The notes below the pieces were generated by a model. The model ran no database searches. It worked only from the letters and a program-made list of their open reading frames with translations, and was not told the DNA's origin. A DNA stretch of 64,000 nucleotides from Myxococcales bacterium (GTDB lineage Bacteria > Myxococcota_A > Polyangia > Polyangiales > Ga0077539), in contig JAAFIF010000001.1 of assembly GCA_013298625.1 (NCBI GenBank), positions 1 to 64,000 of the forward strand, read 5' to 3'. Numbering within the stretch: position 1 is the first letter of the stretch; each line of letters opens with the position of its first letter. The translations under genes and the position numbers were made by a program. Shown here piece by piece: positions 42,108 through 52,700 of this stretch.

Positions 42108-43202
42108 ATGCAGTTGGACGACTTCGACAGGCTCGCGGGCGCGGTGATCGTCGGCGGATTCGATGGACAGAGCGCGCCGGCCGCGGTGATCGAGCGGCTC
42201 GAGGACGGCAGGCTCGCGGGCGTCACGCTCTTCAAGCGCAACATCGTGGCAGAGCGGCCCGTTCAAGTAGCCGAGCTGGTGGCGACGCTCGTGGCGGCGA
42301 CCGAGCGAGGATCGATGGCCCCGCCGCTGGTCTCGATCGATCAAGAGGGCGGGCGCGTCGCGCGGTTGAAGGCGCCGATCATCGAGCTGCCGCCGATGCG
42401 CGCGCTCGGAGCGCACGGAGACCCCGCCCTCACCCGCCGCGCGCTCTCGGTGCTCGGCGCGCAGCTCGCGGCGCTCGGGTGCACGACGGACTTCGCGCCA
42501 GTCGCCGACGTCGACTCGAACCCGGCCAACCCCGTGATCGGCGATCGCTCGTTTTCGCGCGACGCCGAGGTGTGCGCGGCGCACGTGGTCGCGGCGATCG
42601 AAGGGCTGCGAGCGCAGGGCGTGCTCGGGTGCGCGAAGCACTTTCCGGGGCACGGAGACACGGAGCTCGACAGCCACCTCGCGCTGCCCTTTTTGCGGCA
42701 CGATCGCGCGAGGATCGACGCGGTCGAGCTCGTCCCGTTTCGAGCGGCGTTTCGAGCGAAGGTCGCGAGCGTGATGACCGCGCACGTCGTGTTCGAGGGC
42801 GTCGAGCGCGACCTGCCTGCGACGCTGTCGAAGAAGATCGTCACGGACCTTCTGCGCGCAGAGCTCGGCTTCGAGGGGGTGTGCTTCAGCGACGACCTGC
42901 ACATGAAGGCCGTGGCCGAGCGCTATGGCATCGAAGAGAGCGCCGTTCGCGCGATCGAAGCGGGCTGCGACGCGCTGCTCGTCTGCACCGACGTCGACTC
43001 GCACGAGCGCGCCCGGGTGGCGCTGGCCACGCGAGCTAGAAAGCACAGCGAATTCGCTGACCGATTGATGCAAGCCGGCGAACGTGTCCGCGCGATGCGC
43101 GTCGCCGGACGCCCCGCGCCGGTCACAGACCAAGCCGCGCTCGAGCGCGTGTTCGCGAGCGACGAGGCGAAGTCGCTCAGCGCTGTCCTGCGCGCGCTGT
43201 GA
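42108..43202 (+). CDS. nagZ: Beta-N-acetylhexosaminidase, GH3 family
   Basis: 364 residues from ATG 42108. NagZ signatures: IDQEGGRVARL, the substrate/acid loop KHFPGHGDTELDSHL and the nucleophile Asp in CFSDDLHMKAV. There is no signal peptide, matching the cytoplasmic role of NagZ: removing GlcNAc from anhydro-muropeptides during peptidoglycan recycling. The small gene at 43230 follows after 27 bp. Confidence 0.93.
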   Translation: MQLDDFDRLAGAVIVGGFDGQSAPAAVIERLEDGRLAGVTLFKRNIVAERPVQVAELVATLVAATERGSMAPPLVSIDQEGGRVARLKAPIIELPPMRALGAHGDPALTRRALSVLGAQLAALGCTTDFAPVADVDSNPANPVIGDRSFSRDAEVCAAHVVAAIEGLRAQGVLGCAKHFPGHGDTELDSHLALPFLRHDRARIDAVELVPFRAAFRAKVASVMTAHVVFEGVERDLPATLSKKIVTDLLRAELGFEGVCFSDDLHMKAVAERYGIEESAVRAIEAGCDALLVCTDVDSHERARVALATRARKHSEFADRLMQAGERVRAMRVAGRPAPVTDQAALERVFASDEAKSLSAVLRAL

Positions 43203-43229
43203 AACGAGGGTACCATCGCGGTCCCCACG

Positions 43230-43562
43230 ATGGCCTTTGGATTTCCTGCGCATCACCAAGAAGACTTTCAGATCCCTGCGAACCTGCCGCCCGCGATCAT
43301 CTGGCAGGCGCTGCAGTACATGGGGTGGTCCGGCGCGGGCACGCCGGACGGAGCGCAGTTTCGCGTGAGCACCGGCTTCTCGTGGTGGTCGTGGGGCGAG
43401 AACGTCACGGTGTTTCGCGTGGCCGCCGACAGGATCAGCGTGCGCTCGGAGTGCGCGATGCCAACGCAGATGTTCGACTGGGGCCGCAACGAAGCCAACG
43501 TGAGAAAGTTCTTCGCCACGCTCGCGGCCATCGCGCAGGGGCAGCAACCTCCGCGCTGGTAG
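43230..43562 (+). CDS. Small Trp-rich protein of unknown function
   Basis: 110 residues, Trp- and Phe-rich (FSWWSWGENVTVFRVAADRISVRSEC), with a beta-sheet pattern followed by a C-terminal helix (EANVRKFFATLAAI). No signal peptide. The amino-acid composition is unlike the Arg-rich false frames around it, so I take it as real. I recognise no family. Likely co-transcribed with nagZ. Confidence 0.65.
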   Translation: MAFGFPAHHQEDFQIPANLPPAIIWQALQYMGWSGAGTPDGAQFRVSTGFSWWSWGENVTVFRVAADRISVRSECAMPTQMFDWGRNEANVRKFFATLAAIAQGQQPPRW

Positions 43563-43770
43563 CGGCGCGGCTCTTGACGCGGGGCGGCGCGATGCAAACT
43601 CTGCGGGCTCACTTCGCTGTGTAGAAGACCAGAGATTCTCGTCTGGTCGTCGCGCAGCGCGGCGCGGTCGAGGCATCCGTTGCTCGCGTACGAGCGGCGC
43701 CTCACTCGGCGCGTCCATCGGTACGAAATCGACTTCGAGCGCGAGCGCTCGGACGCAACGAGGTGTCGTC

Positions 43771-45243
43771 GTGTTGTGGGCAGCAACGGTGAAGCTCGCG
43801 CGCAGAGCGAGAGGCGGCGCGCGCGAAGCGAGCGCGCGCGGTGACGAAGGAGAACAACGAGAGGCCCGCGCGCGGGCGAGCGCGACGCGGGTCGAGCTCG
43901 TCGCGCTCGCGTGGCCGATCGCAGCGGCGATGTTGGGCGAGAGCGCGCTCGGGTTGGTGGACACCAAGCTCGTCGGCGCGCTCGGCGCAGAGGCGCTCGC
44001 GGGCGTCGGAACGGCGTCCGTGGTGCTCTTCTTGGGCTACGCGCTGGCGTTCGGGCTCATGCGCGGCGTGAAGGTGCGCGCGGCGCACGCGATCGGCGAA
44101 GGTCGCGCGGGCGACGCGGTTCGCTACGCGCAAGCAGGCGCGCTCGCGGGCGTCGTGTTCGGCGTCGCGGTGATCGCGGTGATGCGCGCGCCCGAAGGGC
44201 TCTTTCGTGCGCTCGGCGTGGCGCCCGCGACGGCGCGGGCAGCGGCAGAGTTCGCTGCGGCGCGCGCGTGGGGCGCCCCTGCGATGTTCGTCACGAGCGC
44301 GATGGTGCAGTTTCGTCAGGCGGCGGGAGACACACGCGCGACGATGGTCGCGGGTCTGCTCGCCAACGGGATGAACGCCGCCCTCGCGTACGCGCTGATC
44401 TACGGTCGCTTCGGGCTTCCTGCGCTGGGCGTGGCGGGCGCGGGCTATGCGACGGCGCTCACCGAGTGGGCGCAGGCGACGGGCCTGGTGCTGTACACGG
44501 CGCGCGTCGTGAAGCGCGAAGGCGAAGCGGCGAAGCTCGGGCTCGCGGCGGCGGCGCGCGAAGTGGCGACGTTGGGATTGCCGACGGGCGCGCACTTTCT
44601 CGCTGAAAATCTGGCATTTACGACGTTTACGCTGGTGCTCGGCTCGATGGGCGCGGCGGAGATGGCGGCGCACCAACTCGCGCTCAACGCGATCCGCGCG
44701 AGCTTCTTGCCGGGCTTCGCGGTGAGCGAGGCGGGCTGCGTGCTCGTGGGTCGCGCGCTCGGTCGACGGGACCTGGCCGAGGCCGATCGCGTCGCGGCAG
44801 AGGCGCTCAAGCTGGCGCTGGCGTTCATGACGCTGTGCGGGCTCGGGTTTCTCTTCGCGGGCGGCGCGCTGGCGCGGGTGTTCAGCGCGGACCCGCGGGT
44901 GATCGCGGTGGCGACGAAGCTGCTGATGGTGGCTGCGTTGTTTCAGACGCTCGACGCGGCGAACATGGTGCTGCGAGGGCTGCTGCGCGGCGCGAAGGAC
45001 GTGCGCTTCGTGGCGCTCTGCGGCACGACGATCGCGTGGCTCGCCATCCCCGGCGCTGCCTACCTGCTCGGAAAAAAGCTGGGTATGGGCGCGGTCGGCG
45101 GCTGGTGGGGCTTCGTGCTCGAGACCGCGTTGTGCGCCGCGCTGTTCGGCTATCGCTGGGCGCGCGGACCGTGGCGCGAGGCGTATCGAAGCTCACATCG
45201 TGGGGACGCACGCGCGGCCGAAGGTGTAGCCCCAGCGGTCTGA
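43771..45243 (+). CDS. MATE-family multidrug/cation efflux transporter
   Basis: 490 residues with about 12 hydrophobic segments in two similar halves. The first half begins ELVALAWPIAAAMLGESAL, with typical MATE pattern LVDTKLVGALGAEALAGVG. The second begins LGLPTGAHFLAENLAFTTF. It should export organic cations or drugs by H+ or Na+ antiport. GTG 43771 is the only good start far enough upstream, but it leaves an odd Arg/Ala-rich 45-residue lead, so the true start may be later. The last 51 bp overlap the 3' end of a minus-strand gene. Confidence 0.88.
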   Translation: MLWAATVKLARRARGGAREASARGDEGEQREARARASATRVELVALAWPIAAAMLGESALGLVDTKLVGALGAEALAGVGTASVVLFLGYALAFGLMRGVKVRAAHAIGEGRAGDAVRYAQAGALAGVVFGVAVIAVMRAPEGLFRALGVAPATARAAAEFAAARAWGAPAMFVTSAMVQFRQAAGDTRATMVAGLLANGMNAALAYALIYGRFGLPALGVAGAGYATALTEWAQATGLVLYTARVVKREGEAAKLGLAAAAREVATLGLPTGAHFLAENLAFTTFTLVLGSMGAAEMAAHQLALNAIRASFLPGFAVSEAGCVLVGRALGRRDLAEADRVAAEALKLALAFMTLCGLGFLFAGGALARVFSADPRVIAVATKLLMVAALFQTLDAANMVLRGLLRGAKDVRFVALCGTTIAWLAIPGAAYLLGKKLGMGAVGGWWGFVLETALCAALFGYRWARGPWREAYRSSHRGDARAAEGVAPAV

Positions 45244-46569
45244 GCGGACGCCGTCGCGGGCGACGAAGCTCAACGAAGCTCCGTCGGACTCGACCGCGAG
45301 GCGGCCCTCGATGTTGGGCGCGCTGACGAGGTCGCGGGCCGGGACGCGGACGGTTCCATCAGGCGCGACGACGGCGACACGAACGCGCGCGGCCGCGTCG
45401 ACGCCGCGACGCCAGAGCAAGGCAGCGCCGCCGTACGCGGGGACGACGGTGACCGTGGTGGGGCCCTCGCCCGAGTAGCGCTCGATCTCGAGATCGAGCC
45501 GCGCGCGATGATCGAAGCCCGCGACGACGACGTGGACCTCGGTCGTCCCAGCGACGTTGCGCGACCACGCGGCGACCACACCATCCCCAACGACCGCGGC
45601 GTCGTCGAGCACAGGAACGACGGGCCCGTTCACGTCGAACGTCCCCGCCGCCTCGGGCACGCCGCGCGCGTCGAACGGGATGAACGCGAGCTGCGCCGCG
45701 CGTCGATACACCAACATCGCGCCGCCGTCGGGCCGCGTTCGCATGCGTGTGTCGAACAGCTCGACCGGCCAGGAGCTCGTGAGCAGCACGTCCGTCGCGC
45801 GCGCGTCCATCCCCTGCGAATCGAAGAGCAGCGAGATGGGAGACGCGGCCACGATGCCTCCGTCGCCGACCGCTTCGACGCGCGCCGCGGTGCCAAAGAT
45901 ACCGGCGGCCATCGCGGTCGAATCTGGCAACGCGACGCGCTCTCGCGCGACCCGCGTGGATGCGACCGCGCCGTCGTTGCCGAGCGCGGAGGCGTGCAAG
46001 CGCAGCAAGAAGTTGGGCGCGCTCGCGCTGCCGCGCACTTCTTGAAACAGCGCGAGCGCGCCGGTCATCGTGCGGTGCAGCCGCGGCGCAGTGAGCGATG
46101 TGGCATCGGTGGCGCCGTCGCGCAGGACCACCGCGGGGCGAGGCGCTCCGTCGGCGGCGAGCGGGAGCACGATCGATCGATCCGCGACCGTGACCGAAGG
46201 AGCGACCGCGCCGTCTGCGCTCGCGTCGACGCCTCCGTCTGCGCTCGCCGCGCGCTCTTCGACGTACCGCGCCGCGACGAGGTAACCGTCGCTCGTCGCG
46301 AGCAATTGCGCGGGGTCCGCGAGGCGATCTCCTCCGGGTCGATCGACGATGTGTCGCGCCGAGGCCATGACCGCGCACGAGGGCGGAGGGCCTGCGTCGT
46401 ACGGCGTCGGGCCGCGGTCGATCGCGACGTCCGCGTGCGTGCCCGTGTCCATCGCTGCGTCGCGCGGGAGGGTTGCGCTGTCAGCGGGCGGCATCGTGGG
46501 ACCAGAGCAGGCAGGGAGCGCCATCGCGGCGCCGAGCAGACACCGCGAAACGAAGCGAACAGACGTCAT
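45193..46569 (-). CDS. Lipoprotein with beta-rich repeats, function unknown
   Basis: 458 residues from ATG 46569. The signal MTSVRFVSRCLLGAAMALPAC has a lipobox (LPAC). The mature part opens with an Ala/Asp/Pro-rich tether, then strands with repeated pattern such as GAMLVYRRAAQLAFIPFDARG and GAALLWRR, suggesting a beta-propeller. No domain recognised. Its last 51 bp overlap the end of the MATE gene on the other strand. Confidence 0.65.
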   Translation of the reverse strand: MTSVRFVSRCLLGAAMALPACSGPTMPPADSATLPRDAAMDTGTHADVAIDRGPTPYDAGPPPSCAVMASARHIVDRPGGDRLADPAQLLATSDGYLVAARYVEERAASADGGVDASADGAVAPSVTVADRSIVLPLAADGAPRPAVVLRDGATDATSLTAPRLHRTMTGALALFQEVRGSASAPNFLLRLHASALGNDGAVASTRVARERVALPDSTAMAAGIFGTAARVEAVGDGGIVAASPISLLFDSQGMDARATDVLLTSSWPVELFDTRMRTRPDGGAMLVYRRAAQLAFIPFDARGVPEAAGTFDVNGPVVPVLDDAAVVGDGVVAAWSRNVAGTTEVHVVVAGFDHRARLDLEIERYSGEGPTTVTVVPAYGGAALLWRRGVDAAARVRVAVVAPDGTVRVPARDLVSAPNIEGRLAVESDGASLSFVARDGVRSDRWGYTFGRACVPTM

Positions 46570-46648
46570 GGACAGGAGGGTGGCCCACACACGGGCGCGC
46601 GCGCAACGAACGGACCGTTACAGAGGCGTTCTTCGCGAATTGCGTCGG

Positions 46649-47776
46649 TCAGCCTGGACGCTTGGCGGGCACGCGCCGCGTGACGAGCGCGCGGCTGCAG
46701 TCCTCGCCGAGCGCCTCGCCGCCGTCGGTGCGCGCGAAGACCCTTCCGTCCGCGCTGACCGCGAGCAGCGTTGATCGCTTCTTCGCCGCGCGCGCGCGGG
46801 TGATCGCGTGAACCGCGCCGGTCGAGACGTCGACGCCGCGCAAATCGTGCCCTCGATTGCCCGAGACCAGCGCGGTGGTCGCATCGAGAGAGAGCCACTG
46901 CAGCGGGTCGGGCAGCTCGATCGAGGTCCACCGCGACTCGACGAGGTCCACGACGAGCAGCTCGCGCTGCTCGTGACCGCTGGCGGCGTAGCGGCTCGAC
47001 GAGACCACGACGGTGTCGTCGTCTCGAAAGCGAACAACGGATCCGAGCTGTGTTTCTCCAGGCGATTCGACGCGTCTCACCGTCGCGAGGTCGCGCAGAT
47101 CGAAGAGCCAGAGCGCGTCGCACCAGACGAAGACGCCGCGAGTGCCGCGAAAAGCCAGCGCGGTTCCGTCGCGCGTCGAGAAGCCCAAGCCCACCTTGGA
47201 GCGGGCCGGAGGGATCGCGATGTGCCGCGAGCGCGCCGGGTCGAAGACAGAAAAGAGCAGCACGCCGAAGGCGCCGCCGACGGCGATCTCCGACGCGTCA
47301 GGCGTGAACTCCGCGCACTCGGGGTCGTCGTAGCCAACGTTGACGCTGCGCGCGTTGTGCAGGCGCACCGCGCTGTCGATGCTCACGAACGCGACCGGCG
47401 CGCCCGCGCGCGTGGCGTCGAAGAGATAACAGTCGTTGCGGCCCTGCGCGCCCGAGTGGTGCGAGCAGCCAACGAAGAAGTGCCTTCCGTCGGGAGAGAA
47501 TCGAAGGACCGAAGGAAGGCCGAAGCGCTCGGAGAGATCGGACTCGCTGTCGTCGTAGTCTTCGTCATCGTCTTCAGCGCCCGCACCGAGGCGGACCGGC
47601 ACATCGTCGGAGTCCGGGTCGCCTTGCACCCACGGGTACTCGTCGATCTTCGCGCCAGACTGGGCGTCGAAGAGCATGACCTTGGGCACCTCGGCCACAG
47701 CGAGCCGTCGGCCGTCAGCGTCGAGCTCCGCGATGGGAAAGAACGAGAAGTCACTGAGATCAATGCGCGTCGCCAT
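46649..47776 (-). CDS. Beta-propeller-like (WD-repeat-type) cytoplasmic protein
   Basis: 375 residues from ATG 47776, no signal peptide. Repeated blade-like segments are visible: VLRFSPDGRHFFVG, AEFTPDASEIAVGGAFGVLLFSV, GTALAFRGTRGVFVW and TLLAVSADGRVFA, each with the S/TPDG turn of propeller proteins. An acidic insert EDDDEDYDDSESD lies near residue 70. It lies 23 bp downstream of the kinase/sigma-54 regulator on the same strand, so it is probably in the same transcript and may be a binding partner of that protein. Confidence 0.68.
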   Translation of the reverse strand: MATRIDLSDFSFFPIAELDADGRRLAVAEVPKVMLFDAQSGAKIDEYPWVQGDPDSDDVPVRLGAGAEDDDEDYDDSESDLSERFGLPSVLRFSPDGRHFFVGCSHHSGAQGRNDCYLFDATRAGAPVAFVSIDSAVRLHNARSVNVGYDDPECAEFTPDASEIAVGGAFGVLLFSVFDPARSRHIAIPPARSKVGLGFSTRDGTALAFRGTRGVFVWCDALWLFDLRDLATVRRVESPGETQLGSVVRFRDDDTVVVSSSRYAASGHEQRELLVVDLVESRWTSIELPDPLQWLSLDATTALVSGNRGHDLRGVDVSTGAVHAITRARAAKKRSTLLAVSADGRVFARTDGGEALGEDCSRALVTRRVPAKRPG

Positions 47777-47799
47777 GCAGGCGCCGACGATACGGCAGC

Positions 47800-50700
47800 T
47801 CAGTCGCGGGCGGCGCGGGCGGCGTCCTCGAGCTTGAGTCTCTTCAGCATTTTTTGGAGCCCGAACCGCGAGAGCCCGAGCACCTTCGAGGCTTTGGTTT
47901 GGTTGCCGCGGCACTCGCGGAGCGCGCGCTCGACGAGCTTTCGCTCGAGGTCTTCGACGGCGCCGCGCAGGTCGAGCGGGCTGCGCGCAGGGGCGTCAGG
48001 GTCGAGCTCGCGGGCGAGGAGCTTGGGGTCGAGGTCGCTCTCGCGCAGGACGCCGTCGCACAGGAGCGCCGCGCGAAGGACCTCGTTTTCGAGCTGACGA
48101 ACGTTGCCTGGCCACGAGTAGTCGACCATCCGCGCGAGCGCTCGGCGGTCGACCTTGACGTCCGCGCGGCCGTGCTTGTTGAGAAAGAACTGGATGAGCG
48201 TGGGGATGTCTTCGCGTCGCTCGCGCAGCGCCGGGGTCTGCACGGTGAGCACCGCGAGACGGTAGTAGAGGTCTTCACGAAAGGAGCCCTTCTCGACGAG
48301 CTTGGGCAGGTCGCGAAGCGTGGCGGCGATCACACGGACGTCCACCTTGCGAGAGAGCGTTCCGCCGATGGGGCGGACCTCGCCGTCTTGAAGGACGCGC
48401 AGGAGCTTCGCCTGCATTCCAGGCGACATTTCGCCGACCTCATCGAGGAAGAGCGTCCCGCTGTCGGCCACTTCGAACAGCCCCTGCCGCGCGCGATCCG
48501 CCCCCGTAAACGCTCCGCGCAGGTGCCCGAACAGCTCGGCTTCGAGCAGCGTCTCGGTGATCGCCGCGCAGTTGACCGCGACGAAGGGCTTCTTGGCTCT
48601 GGGCGAGTTCTGGTGGATCGCCCGCGCGATGAGCTCTTTGCCCGTCCCCGACTCGCCGAGAAGCAGCACAGGAACCGAGGTCGCCGCGACGCGATCACAC
48701 AGCGAGAGCGTCTTTCGCATCGCGGCGCCGCGACCGATGATGGCCTCGTATTTTCCTCTGGGCTCGTGCTCGGTGACGAGCGCGCGTCGCGTCGCTTCTA
48801 GCTCGACGCTCTGCGACTCGACCCGCTTCGAGAGCGCCCTGGCGAGCCGCTCGCTCTTTCGCAGCGCTCGTCGCAGCCGCGCTGCGCTGCGCGCGTTGTG
48901 GATCGCGAGCGCCGCGGCCTCGGCGAACTCGCGCGCGACCTCGAGCGCGCCGTCGCCAAACGCACCAGCACGAAACCGATCGTCGACGTACACCGTCCCG
49001 CACGAGACGCCTTTGATCATCAACGGGACCGCGAGCACCGAGCGAAGCTGCATCGCGGTCACCGACTCGAACGTGCTCAGCGCCCCGTCGCTCGCGGCGT
49101 CGACCGTGACGATCGCCTCGCCCGTGCGCGCGACGCGCTCTGCGATCGAGCGAGACGGCGAGCCCTCGTCCTCGCCGAGGTCCCGCCGACCGAGGTTTCT
49201 CGCAGAGCGAACACGCAGCGTTGCGTCGGGGCCTGCGAGCAGCAAAAACCCTCGCGTCGCGCCGGTGAGCTCGACGATCGCGTCCATGATCCGCTCGAGC
49301 AGCGGGCGCAGTCGCTGCTCGGAGTTGAGCTCGCGCGCGATCTCTGCGAGGCGCTTCCACCGCACGCTCGACGCGCGCTGCGCGGGTTCGCTCGAAGGCT
49401 CGCTCGGGCCCCAGCGAGAGAGCGCCCGCTGCGCGTCTCGAAAGAGCGCAGCGGACTCGGTCGAGAGCGTGCGCGCGAGGGCGTCCACCTTCGCTTCGAG
49501 CGAAGAGCGAGCCTCGGACACGACCGACGGACCGAGCGAGTGCGCGCGCGCGGTCCACGCGAGCAGCGCCAGCTCGTGCTCGGGCGATGGGTCCGCGGCG
49601 ACCGCGGCCCGCGCGTGATCGAGCGCAGCGCGCGCCGGAGCGCCGAGTTCGACGCAGTCAGCGAGCGCAGCGACCGCAGCGAGCGCCGCGGTCGCGCCCT
49701 GCATCTTCGCGAGGCAGTCCGCGCGCAGGTCGGGCTCGTGCGCCATCGCCGCTGCGAGCGCAGCGCGCGCGTAGGTGTCCCTCGCAGACTCGTCCCGGCC
49801 CTCGCGCGCCTCGCGCTCGGCGAGCGAGCCGAGGGCTTCTGCCAACGCGGCGCCGCTGCTCGTGCACTCGGCGTGAACGATGGACGCTCCGAGCGAGGCG
49901 ACCGGGTCGCGCGACTCGACCGCGGCGCGCTCTGCGCGGGTCGCCAGGTCGATCGCTCTGCCGCGGTCGCCGACAAACGACTCGAGCATCGCGAGGTTCG
50001 CAAGCGCTCGGGCGAGCTCGAACGCTGTTCCGAACGCGGCCAAGGCGCGCACCCCGCGCTCGAGCCAGCTGCGCGCGTCGCCGAGCGAGCCGACGAGCCA
50101 CTCGGCGGTCCCGAGGTTGACCGCGTACGTCGCAGCAGCGCGCGCGTCGCCCGAGGATTGCGCGAGGCTCCACGCGCACGCATAGCGCTCTCGCGCCTCG
50201 TAGTGCGCGCCACGCGCCTGCAACGCCATCCCGCCCAGCGACGCAAACCGCGCCCGCACACGGTCGTCGTCGAGCGCGGCGAGCACAGGCTCGACCTCCG
50301 CCAGCAGCCGCTGCGCGCGCTCGTGCTGACCCTCGACGAGCGCCAGGTACGCGCGCACCTCCGTCCATCGCAGCGCGATCACAGGGTTGCAGTCGCTCGT
50401 CGGCGCGTGGCCGTCGAGCGCGACGCGAGCCTCGTCGACGCGCCCCGCTTCGAGCCCCTCTCTCGCCCGCAGCGCCGCCGCAGCGACCCTCGAAGACTCG
50501 TCGAACTTCGCGCCGAGCGCAGCGAGCAGCGCGTGCGCGGCATCGACCGCCCCTCGGCTGCGCAGGGCGTCGATGCGCGCGAGCAGCACTTCGGAGTCTT
50601 CGCCGAGCGACGAGAGCGCAGCCTCTGCGAGCGAGCTCTCGCCGAGCCACGTGTGAAGCCGCCCTAGCGCGAGCCCCACGCGGCGATCCGCAGGGGAGAT

Positions 50701-52548
50701 TTTGTGCGCGAGCGAGAGCATCGCGACGCGGTCGCTCGCGGGCCGCGCGCGGTCGAGCCCGACGCGGTTGGCCAGCGAAAACGCTCGGTCTTTGTCACCC
50801 AAGATCCACGCGACCCGCGCGCGCACCACGGGTTCGTCCGCGCTGTTGTCGTCGAGCCATCGGGCGAGCTGCGCCGCGAGCGCGCGACGCCTCGCCGGGT
50901 CGATCGAGCGATCATCGCCGCCCGTCGAGAGCGCGACGCGCGACGAGCCCGCGAGCGCGTGCGCGAGCCCCATGCGCGAGAGCGCGGCGAACGCGCGACG
51001 CGCGCGGTCGGGATCCGAAGCGAGCGCCGAGAGAGCGAGCGGCGCGCCCGCGACGAGCAATCGCTCGAACGCCTCGACCGCTCCTGCGTCGAGCGACGAG
51101 ACGAGCGAGGACGGATCCGCGAGACGAGCCTGCGCCGCGCGCACGTCTGCGGCGGTCGCCGTCGCGGCCTCGGATGGATCGAGCGCGGCAGCGATGCGAG
51201 CGAATCGTCCGGGAAGGGCGTCGGATCGCTCGACGAGCGCGGCGAGCGCGGCGTCGGTCGGCGACCTTCCGCTGATCGCGACGAGCAACGCGCGAAGCGC
51301 GTCCCGCGAGACCGGCCCGAGCGAGACGAGCTCGACGTCGGTGATCGGAGGCTCGTCGCCCTCGGTGAGGGCGCTGGTTGTGGCGAGGATCGCCACTGGC
51401 TGCTTGAGGGTAGCGAAGCGACGCAACCGCGCGAGGGACGCGAGCGCGCTGCGCACACGCGCCGGCGGAGCGTCGATCAAGCGCACGATCGTGGGGCGGT
51501 CGGGCTCGACGCACAGCTCGTCGACGACGTCGCAGAGCGCCCCGCGCGCGGCGAAGACGACCTTGGTCGCGCGCAGAATTTCTGCGGCCAATCGCGCGCG
51601 ACCGCTGCCGTCGGGCCCGGCGACGACCACGCCGAGCGAGCTGTGATCGAGCAGGGCGCGCGCGAGCGCCTCGCGGCCTCGCTCGAGCTCTGCGCCGCGG
51701 CCCACCAGCGGAGCGACCGACCGCCGCGCGAGGTCTGCGCTGGCTGCGCGGGCGCGCTGCGCAGGAGAGAGCCACGCGCCAGCGTCTCGGGCGAGGCGAG
51801 CGAGCAGCGTGCGCGCGGTCCCGCGAGCGGATGGCTGCGCGTCGAGCAGGCCGAGGACGGCGTCGCGACAGGGCTCGGGGAGCTTGTCTCCGAGCAGCGT
51901 TCGCGCAGGAGATTGCCTCGCGAGCGCGTCGAGCAGCGCGCTGCGGTCGTGCGGGTCGTCCACGAGCGGGTGCGTCCTGCAGAGGGCCCACGCGGCGCTC
52001 ACGCCGAGCGCGTAGAGGTCCGCTGCGGCGCTGCGCTCGCCAGCGAGCACCTCTGGGGCCATGAACGCCAGCGATCCAGCGACGAGCGTGCCCGGCTTCG
52101 CGTCGAGCGCGGCGAGGCCGAGGTCGACGAGCCAGGCACGCTCGGCGTTGGCGAGGATGTTCGCGGGCTTGACGTCGCCGTGCACGAGCCCGGCGTCGTG
52201 AATGGCCGCGAGCGCTTCTGCCACAGAAAACACAGCGCGAATGATCGCAGGCGCGCCGACGAGCTTGTCGAGCGGCTGGCCGACGACGCGCTCGAGCGCG
52301 ACGAAGAGCCCGCTGTCGTACGGCCCCACGTCGAGCACCTTCGCGAGCGCGGGGTGCTCGACGCGCGCGAGCGCTTCGAGCTCGGTTCGCGCGTCGGCGC
52401 GGGCCGAGAACTTGAGCGCGCACACGGCGCCGTCTCGTCGTTGATCGAGCGCCTCCCACACTGTCGACTGCGAGCCGCGCCCGAGCGGAGCGACGAGGCG
52501 GTAGCGCTGCGCGACGAGCAAGCCAGGTGCGAGTGCGGGGCTCTTCAC
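47800..52548 (-). CDS. Ser/Thr kinase - P-loop - TPR - GAF - sigma-54 activator fusion
   Basis: 1582 residues from GTG 52548; AAAGGGAGA upstream supports this over a TTG at 52632. Domains in order: kinase (about 15-262; ALKF Lys, [14 protein letters not shown] in place of DFG, MAPEV); a P-loop NTPase-like region (about 275-480) whose Walker A is degenerate (GPDGSGRA, no Lys); a long TPR-like solenoid (about 570-1030); a GAF domain (about 1085-1220); a sigma-54 AAA+ module (about 1267-1500) with Walker [15 protein letters not shown] and Walker B TLFLDE intact; and a Fis-type helix-turn-helix (about 1545-1570). It should activate sigma-54 promoters in response to GAF ligand or kinase signals. 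A propeller gene follows downstream. Confidence 0.9.
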   Translation of the reverse strand: MKSPALAPGLLVAQRYRLVAPLGRGSQSTVWEALDQRRDGAVCALKFSARADARTELEALARVEHPALAKVLDVGPYDSGLFVALERVVGQPLDKLVGAPAIIRAVFSVAEALAAIHDAGLVHGDVKPANILANAERAWLVDLGLAALDAKPGTLVAGSLAFMAPEVLAGERSAAADLYALGVSAAWALCRTHPLVDDPHDRSALLDALARQSPARTLLGDKLPEPCRDAVLGLLDAQPSARGTARTLLARLARDAGAWLSPAQRARAASADLARRSVAPLVGRGAELERGREALARALLDHSSLGVVVAGPDGSGRARLAAEILRATKVVFAARGALCDVVDELCVEPDRPTIVRLIDAPPARVRSALASLARLRRFATLKQPVAILATTSALTEGDEPPITDVELVSLGPVSRDALRALLVAISGRSPTDAALAALVERSDALPGRFARIAAALDPSEAATATAADVRAAQARLADPSSLVSSLDAGAVEAFERLLVAGAPLALSALASDPDRARRAFAALSRMGLAHALAGSSRVALSTGGDDRSIDPARRRALAAQLARWLDDNSADEPVVRARVAWILGDKDRAFSLANRVGLDRARPASDRVAMLSLAHKISPADRRVGLALGRLHTWLGESSLAEAALSSLGEDSEVLLARIDALRSRGAVDAAHALLAALGAKFDESSRVAAAALRAREGLEAGRVDEARVALDGHAPTSDCNPVIALRWTEVRAYLALVEGQHERAQRLLAEVEPVLAALDDDRVRARFASLGGMALQARGAHYEARERYACAWSLAQSSGDARAAATYAVNLGTAEWLVGSLGDARSWLERGVRALAAFGTAFELARALANLAMLESFVGDRGRAIDLATRAERAAVESRDPVASLGASIVHAECTSSGAALAEALGSLAEREAREGRDESARDTYARAALAAAMAHEPDLRADCLAKMQGATAALAAVAALADCVELGAPARAALDHARAAVAADPSPEHELALLAWTARAHSLGPSVVSEARSSLEAKVDALARTLSTESAALFRDAQRALSRWGPSEPSSEPAQRASSVRWKRLAEIARELNSEQRLRPLLERIMDAIVELTGATRGFLLLAGPDATLRVRSARNLGRRDLGEDEGSPSRSIAERVARTGEAIVTVDAASDGALSTFESVTAMQLRSVLAVPLMIKGVSCGTVYVDDRFRAGAFGDGALEVAREFAEAAALAIHNARSAARLRRALRKSERLARALSKRVESQSVELEATRRALVTEHEPRGKYEAIIGRGAAMRKTLSLCDRVAATSVPVLLLGESGTGKELIARAIHQNSPRAKKPFVAVNCAAITETLLEAELFGHLRGAFTGADRARQGLFEVADSGTLFLDEVGEMSPGMQAKLLRVLQDGEVRPIGGTLSRKVDVRVIAATLRDLPKLVEKGSFREDLYYRLAVLTVQTPALRERREDIPTLIQFFLNKHGRADVKVDRRALARMVDYSWPGNVRQLENEVLRAALLCDGVLRESDLDPKLLARELDPDAPARSPLDLRGAVEDLERKLVERALRECRGNQTKASKVLGLSRFGLQKMLKRLKLEDAARAARD

Positions 52549-52554
52549 GGACGG

Positions 52555-52563
52555 TCTCCCTTT
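52555..52563 (-). promoter_or_regulatory. Ribosome binding site deciding GTG 52548
   Basis: AAAGGGAGA on the minus strand, six bases before GTG 52548. It fixes the start just before the kinase domain and excludes the 28-residue TTG extension. Confidence 0.65.
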
Positions 52564-52700
52564 GCAGTGAGAGTGCGTTAGTTTCGAGCGACTGCCAACG
52601 TCGGTTACGATCCCGCTGACCCATGATGACAACTTTGTTGGCTACCCAGGCAGCGGCGATGAGCCCGACCGATTCGCGCTAGGGTTGCCGCTGAAAACAG

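Noticed and set aside
42090..43967. A long minus-strand frame across nagZ and the small downstream gene
   Set aside because: Low-complexity composition and complete overlap with genes that carry recognised motifs.
43841..44071. GTG 43841 with AAGGAG nearby as start of the MATE gene
   Set aside because: It is in a different frame from the transporter; the AAGGAG lies within that frame and not upstream of a usable start.
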